NCBI RefSeq assembly: GCF_014839805.1
Contig: NC_051117.1
Span: 9,672,001-9,736,000 of the forward strand
DNA length: 64,000 nt
Direction of reading: 5' to 3'
Source: Manduca sexta
Taxonomy: Eukaryota; Arthropoda; Insecta; Lepidoptera; Sphingidae
Made by a program: the position numbers and the translations under genes. The notes beneath the pieces were generated by a model that saw only the letters and a program-made list of their open reading frames with translations, searched no databases and had not been told where the DNA came from. Positions 57,807 through 64,000 of the stretch are shown here, in pieces; the first letter of the stretch is position 1, and the number at the start of each line of letters is the position of its first letter.

Positions 57807-59549
57807 GGAAAGCATAATATGTTTTGTCAAGTGACGTGAATTAGTCAAAATTAGGATCTTTATCCTATACTATGTATACAATTATCACACGTAATCGTAC
57901 AGGGCAGTGAAATGTCGTAAATAAATAGAAATCATAGGCCTCTAAAGATATCCAGATGGACCAGTTAAAAGAGGCCTGTACCCACTACCCAGCGTGTTCC
58001 TGCGACCTAGGAAATATATAATTGTGATCTAAATATTACTACCTATATATAAATACATATACGTCTGGCTTCGAATTTGGGAACTAAATGGGAAATTTTG
58101 CTGTTTCTGTTTATCTAGAGATGTAATATCGAATTTCGTGCATTTACAAATCCGAATATCGGGTTTTCTAATGTGGCCTCAAATTCATGTTTGGTCGTGC
58201 ATTTAGGAACACCAATGTTTAAACGGAAGTAGGGGCTAATTATATTCGCTCATCGAGGAAGGGAATATTATTTTGTTAATATAGAACATGCGAAAGCGTA
58301 TGTATATGTGTAAATCCTATTTTTTTTATTGTAGTAAACAGACAAAAAAGCTAAAGATCACTTAGCTAGCATACTTTTGCTATACCATAAACAGTAGAAT
58401 GATATTTATTATTTGATCGATAACTACGATGCATTTTTAAATTAGAATGACAAAAACTATCACAGAATAATTTTAAATATAGAACGGACATATTGTCCTC
58501 GCTTTAAAGTAATTTAAAAACACGGAGAATAATTCAGATAAAGTTAATTTACTTGTATTGCATAATCACTAATCCGCACGCGCGAGTCAGACGCAGATTC
58601 TGTACAGATATCAGAGCACATTAACATTTATATAAACAGCGCTCTGAATGGATAACTTTTCTCATTTCTCATGGCGCGTTTAATTTTTCTACAAATTGCT
58701 AACAAATGAATGGAGCGGCCAGCGGTAGTGAAAATCCACGTAGCATTTCACAAGTCTACAAATAATTTTAATAGTAAATTGTTTTTAATATCTTTGAGAC
58801 TAGGCATTATTATAGCATAGTAATAACTAAATTTTCATGTGTTGTTACCATCAGGCGACCAGTGTGCTTTAAAAAATAATTATTCACTGTTGTATAAAAA
58901 GCAATTAAAGCATCTATATATTTTACTGTCGTAGTTTTGGCTGTCATTTGGCATATCATTTTATATTATCGACAAGTCGGTCTTTATTCTTAAGCTATTG
59001 TATCTTTGTCATTCATATTTTTTAACCAGCGTAGTCGCTTTTAGCATTTCTTTGTTTTCTACCCTAAATTTTATTGTGTACGAAACGACGATCAATGCTG
59101 TACTGTCAATGCTATTACCTCGTATTTTCGACACGGTATTTAAATAAAATATACCCCAGTCTCGTCTCGACCTAATATTAAAAAATCCTAATACAAACTG
59201 CGGCTGATTATTAAATCGAGTTGAAGTATAGAAATCCAATCAAAACCTAAAGCTCAAAGTAAACTCAATAAAATTTATTCATAGTTTCTTATTGTAAATT
59301 GAACTTTGTGTAAATATATTTTGTTAGTTATTTTATTATTCTATCGATTTTATATACAAACCAACAATTAATAAAACATTTAAGTAAAAAGCACTTTGTT
59401 CTCTCACTGACATATTGCATATTATGTGCACTGATACTTAAAAGTATATGTTTTACATGAATGGGATAAAGATCTTCGAAGGCTGAAAGTAGCCTTTTGG
59501 CGTAATTATCTTTGACCCAGATTTTATAATAGATAGGTTAAAGAGCAAT
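57807..59549. other. AT-rich sequence, nothing recognised
   Basis: No gene or recognised repeat; 'ttaccatcaggcgac' near 58847 is a short piece that also occurs near 63310. Confidence 0.4.
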
Positions 59550-59690
59550 TGATATTAGGTTTCTCTACTTGGTAGGCTGGATAGGCTTGCCATATTACAT
59601 CATGGCACGAAACGCATACGGTGAAAAGTCGTTGCTTTGTTCGCACCTCTGCCTACCACTTCAGGGATAAAGGCGTGATGTGTGTATTTT
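59550..59690 (+). repeat. tRNA-headed SINE, type A, copy 4, partial
   Basis: Matches only the 3' half of the family: 'gatattaggtttctctac', 'ggataggcttgcc', 'attacatcatggcacgaaac', 'ggtgaaaagtcg', 'cagggataaaggcgtgatg'. It is 5'-truncated and diverged. Confidence 0.55.
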
Positions 59691-62014
59691 TTTATGTATA
59701 ACAGCGATTAAGTTGATTATAATTAACGTGTTTTAGACTTTTGAGGAGTTTATTTAAGGAAGCAAGCAAACTCACTGTTTGTGAACTCAAAACTGTCAAC
59801 AAGATATTTCGTAAAAGTGAAACCACTCCGAGCTAGACTATTTATGTCACAAAACATGTCCTTACTTTTAGCAGAGTGTTAGCCGGCTCTGATCCGTGTG
59901 CGTTTAATTGAATGCGTTCGCTGAAGATTAAAAACGATTATCTTGCATATTTGAATTAAAAATAATTAAAAGCTGCAATTTTATAAACGTATTTTAACTT
60001 AACTTTAAAATTTTAATATATTAATTACACTAACATTTGCGAGTTATCTTTCTGTGGAACCCTGTGTGATTAAAAAGATCATTTTGAGTCCCTTTGTACA
60101 ACAACGTTCTCTACTAGATAAATTTAAAATATACTACAGAATGCTTGCAGGTTTTTGTTAGTGAGTTAACCGAAATACTTTGTGCCGGACCGAATAGCGA
60201 GCGTGCATAGTGACTAGTATGGGCGCGTTGGTTGTGGTATCAGCAGTATGCATCTAATACTACAGACTTGCATAATTCCGGCGATAGTCGAGGGATGTCG
60301 CATACTCTTTAGTAATATCTGGATTATTTTGCATTTCTCTAGGAAGCATAGTGACTTTGCCATGAAAAAAACTACGCTTTTTATAGCATTTTGACCTTGA
60401 TTACAAGCATTTCACTAACTTCAGATTCTGAACTCTACCATTTACATACAACTTTATCCTATAATCCAAACCCGCGAATCGCAAACAATATTAAGTCTGT
60501 GCTCCCGAAATTTCGTCCGAAATCCACACAATTGCCAGTGCTCAGTGCGGGCTATATTAAATTAAAAACTGAGTGCATCCTGGTGTATCAGTTAGGCGTG
60601 CTGCCAACTGGTAGGGCGGCCTCTGTTTCCAGCACTTCATGATATATTCCCTCGGATTTGAGACTGTGGCAGAGGCGCGCGGCGGCTCCTAATGTACTGC
60701 TATTGTCGTTCGGTCCATGCGACTGTATTTTTTTTATATGTCGAAACAAGCCAGTAGCATTTTATTGAGCGGTTAGGTTATCAGTTAACTGATATTCATT
60801 GCCTATAAACACAATTCATAATAATTGTGAATACGCTGCTGGTCTAAAAGACAGGGACACGAATTAAGGAACGATAGGTATTATTTGGTTTTATTAGACA
60901 AGATGCATTTTACAATCGTAAAAGCCAACAAAAAATAAAAATAAATTGGAATGCCATTTTTCAAGGATAAGTCACGTGGTCAAAGCGAAGGAATTGATAA
61001 GAGAAATGATTCTAGAAAGAGAATAGAATAAAGCGTGTGCAACTTCTCCGGCCTTTGATGTTTCAAATACAAATACAACAGTAACATAAACATGTGTGTG
61101 TTACGTTGATTCCACCACGAATATCTATAGTAGCCACACGACCTAGGTCTTCTAGTTTTGTTTGGCACTTTACTATTCTCATCGTTCCGTGACCTCACAT
61201 TATGCCTTAATAAGATTGACTACAACGTCCTTTCCAGTAGCACATTGCTTTACGGTTAGAAATTAAATTCATTAGATGGGACGGGCAGTAAATGCTTAGA
61301 ATAATATTAAAACAGCGTTTGTTGTGGTTCTAAGTGAAATATGAAATGAAATATATATTAGAGAATGAAAGTCTATCGTTAAGTCACAACTAACCCAATC
61401 CCTTGATAGTTAGCTGTATTTTTTCAGGCACTGTAGTTATATCGAGATCCTCTTACATAAGCATTTAACTGAATATATAATTTTTATAATGTATGCACAG
61501 TGACTATAAGAAACATTTTATTTTTCTTTTTATAAATAAAAGTAGTTTATGTTTTCATTATTGCTGTTGTCGCTAATATTGTAATGATATTATGTGAATC
61601 ACGATATCTTTTACCTGGTGTTATTCATAATAATACAAAAAAAATCGAAATTTACATTTAATTCTAACTTCAAATAAACCGCAAATCACGCGTTTATCCC
61701 AGAACGGTTAAGCAAAGTATGAATCAATCAGGGCATCCACTGTCGCCATGTGTCTTTTATAACAATAAAAATAAACTAAAACAATTTACGGAGAGAGATA
61801 GAGAGTAATATGATTGGACGGAACAAGGTTTTTTCTCATCATAGGGCACACCTTAGTTGTGCCTCAGCCCAATTTTCTCATATGAATTTCCGAAAATCTG
61901 CATGTAATGTGGGTAGGTACAAATCAGTGTCAAACACGAATGGCCTAACTGCTGTTATTGGCGAAGAAGCCCCAATACCACGATCTATCATACAAGGCAC
62001 ACACCAATCATCAT
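59691..62014. other. AT-rich sequence, nothing recognised
   Basis: No gene recognised. Open frames at 60391-60642 and 60980-61198 lack motifs. Confidence 0.4.
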
Positions 62015-62110
62015 CAGCAGGATGTCCACTGCTGAACATGGGTCTTTCCCAAAGATTTCCAGATCGCCTTATTGGAAGCGGCGGCATCCAGCGACCTCCT
62101 GCGACAATAC
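62015..62110 (+). repeat. Short repeat fragment resembling a common lepidopteran sequence
   Basis: 'aggatgtccactgctgaaca' followed by 'ggtctttcccaaagatttcc' and 'cggcatccagcgacctcctg' resembles a dispersed sequence I recall from moth and butterfly genomes. No second copy in this window. The 131-codon frame from 61810 crosses it and is not a gene. Confidence 0.35.
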
Positions 62111-62894
62111 ATAAGTGTAATCAAACCCCGCCGATCTCTCGTCGCGTGCGCCCCCCGCTTCGCTTACGAGGCGGGATTTGGTCGCGTGCCAACGGTGTCG
62201 TGTGAACCGACTTTGTCTTTATGCCGAAGAAAAACTCGATTTGTGTCGCGTATAATGACCGAAACGAATTGTCATAGTTTTTTGTTGGCCCCGTTCCGGG
62301 TTCGGCCGGGGGCACAACAAGGGGAAGTCCAGATTGGGAATTATAAATATATTTTATTATTAAATGGATATACTTAGCTCTTTCGCGGTATCTTTTCCCG
62401 AGAAAGCGTAGAACAAAAACTGTGCTAACTATCTTAGACATGTAACTTTATATATAAATAGATAGATTATTCTTCGCTGCAAACTATTGCAAAAATTTAT
62501 AAAATGTTTTGTTGTACTCTTATTATGTGAAAGGCCAAACTAACAAACATTATATAACATTAATACAGATTATACATGTGTGAGGTGAGTTGGCTTGATT
62601 TCATCTCACACCAGTTGCTCGGCTGAGCCAACAGGTGAGTAGGGACGACTTCCAAGGTACTTGGCAACGATAAATCTATGCATGATATTATACGGTTCTC
62701 GATAATATTTTGCACCTTTGAATATGAATGGACACGGCTGAGTCGGTAGCACTGCATACACAGAACTGTTCGTATGGAAGGTCCTTAGTGTACTATTGTC
62801 TTAGATTTAACTTAGTTCCCTAATGTCAATCACTCCTCATTACTTCAGTGGTTTATGCTTGATTTGATATAGTTAATAAGTTGAAATGAATGGC
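62111..62894. other. Sequence with a GC-rich patch, no gene
   Basis: 62130-62330 is GC-richer, with 'cccccgcttcgcttacgagg' and 'gttccgggttcggccggggg'. Overlapping open frames on both strands argue against coding. Confidence 0.4.
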
Positions 62895-63080
62895 CAGTTT
62901 CATAACTTCTGAGTAAATGCTACTCGTGTCTTTAATGTATAAGCCGACCAAAACAAAAGTCCCACTTAAGTCTATGCTCCTAAATAAATGGTAATAAAAT
63001 GAGCACTATCTACATTAGCGGTGTAACACAACTGTCAAATAAAATGTACTTGAAACTTGTGAAATAGACCCTTAATCTTG
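62895..63080 (+). repeat. Short dispersed repeat, copy 2 (type H)
   Basis: Direct-orientation relative of 27655-27835. Confidence 0.45.
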
Positions 63081-63169
63081 TGGCTTTTATGTGTTGTGCT
63101 CTACTACTACTACATCTAATACTTCATTTAAACCAGCAATAGTTCTAGCTTGGGAGAATAGACACTTTC

Positions 63170-63350
63170 GTTCAGCTGTGTAACTACTAGACATAATAAG
63201 ACTTAACATCTCATGTCTCAAGGTGGCGAGCGCAGTGTAATACCAAACAATACTTTGTAATTCAAGGTGTTAGATGATGTTTCTACTGTTTATGTGCGGT
63301 CGTATCGCTTACCATCAGGCGAACGGCAAGCTCGTCTCGTCATTCATAGC
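63170..63350 (-). repeat. Short dispersed repeat (type G), copy 2
   Basis: 63175-63275 is the inverse of 45243-45330. The following 'ttaccatcaggcgaacgg' and 'caagctcgtctcgtcattca' also recur in pieces at 58847 and near 3965-3985. Confidence 0.5.
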
Positions 63351-64000
63351 AATGAAAAAGTAGTTCACATAATGAAATGATTTACTTGAACCCTATTATT
63401 TAGATTCCGTCAGTATTAACCCCACCAACTGTTCAGAACGCAGTTCTCATCAGAGAAAAACGGGCAAGAAACTCTGGTGTTGCTCTTTTCAAAATCAGTT
63501 TAAGATATAAACTACTACAGTTCATGGTACAAAGAAGAAAAAAAATACAATTGGTTTTTAATTGATGTTTAGAGCTGTCCATTAATATGCTTGCAAAATA
63601 AGTAATATTATTAAAGTCTAAAATCAGTTTAACTATCAAAAGCAATACTCTTTGCTAGTAAACAATCTATATCACTAAACTCAGTACACCGCAGCCTTAG
63701 CGGTCACTTTAATTTACTTAAATAATTACAAGGGCTAATGTTATTAAAAGAATCCCGTAAGTCGCGACAATTTTGCGTAGTTTGCGGCCGTCTGTCCCAC
63801 AACTCCCTAATGCCGTATTATTTTTCTAAATGTTCTTAATGAAATTACTTTCTCGCTCTTCAGTTTTATTGACGGAGTACTTCACTCCCTTCTGCTTCAG
63901 TTCGAGTGTATTTTGTGCGGGTGAAGATATACTTATGGATGAGGCGAGTAATGGTAAACATTACGATTGACATAAATAGTTAACTCAGATGGCTTTTAAG
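63351..64000. other. AT-rich sequence, nothing recognised
   Basis: No gene or repeat recognised up to the window edge. Confidence 0.4.

Noticed and set aside
61810..62205. 131-codon plus-strand frame
   Set aside because: Crosses a common repeat fragment and a GC-rich patch that is open on both strands; no domain.

Overview
This 64 kb window looks like intergenic or intronic DNA from an insect nuclear genome, most probably a moth or butterfly. It is AT-rich and I found no convincing host protein exon, rRNA or functional tRNA gene on either strand. Nearly everything that can be named is a transposable element or a fragment of one. The Lepidoptera assignment is an inference: several dispersed non-coding repeats (a tRNA-headed SINE with a 'gtctggaatttgtgcccg' body, a repeat with ~122-bp internal units, an element ending in 'gggcgaagctgcgagcgg') resemble repeats I recall from lepidopteran genomes. 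No database comparison was possible.

Layout. 0-19.6 kb: unique AT-rich sequence with SINE copies (1.1, 4.9, 13.2, 15.4 kb), a tandem-unit repeat (10.4-11.3 kb), one hairpin-containing dispersed repeat (16.1 kb) and some CRE/E-box-like palindromes. 19.6-25.0 kb: a complete Ty3/gypsy-type LTR retrotransposon with near-identical 276/275-bp LTRs, a CTTA target duplication and gag-protease-RT-RNase H-integrase. 25-36 kb: mostly featureless DNA with repeat fragments and one SINE. 36.7-37.8 kb: Penelope-like element remains with ~175-bp inverted arms around a GIY-YIG endonuclease fragment. 38.5-41.5 kb: a cluster of the hairpin-containing repeat. 42.2-44.4 kb: a SINE, an inverted partner of the 10.4 kb repeat, and another long repeat, end to end. 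45.3-46.6 kb: a 5'-truncated non-LTR retrotransposon on the minus strand. 48.8-49.3 kb: a second Penelope-like relic split by a SINE. 50.65-54.72 kb: a 5'-truncated non-LTR retrotransposon on the plus strand with a complete DD37D mariner-type transposon nested in its 3' untranslated region. 54.7-64 kb: mostly unique DNA with a few repeat fragments.

The most important observation for a reader is that the three larger coding elements (LTR element, plus-strand non-LTR element, mariner) are each broken by single-base length changes, nearly all in short homopolymers, with no in-frame nonsense mutation noticed between them. I count 20 such breaks. Together with LTRs that differ by one base, this suggests that many of the apparent frameshifts are sequence-consensus errors, and that the LTR element and mariner may really be intact. 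I could not test this. No undescribed multi-gene system was found; the most unusual structures are the Penelope-like inverted arms with a hammerhead-like motif, the 23-bp inverted duplication at the 5' end of the non-LTR element, and the inverted pair of tandem-unit repeats.
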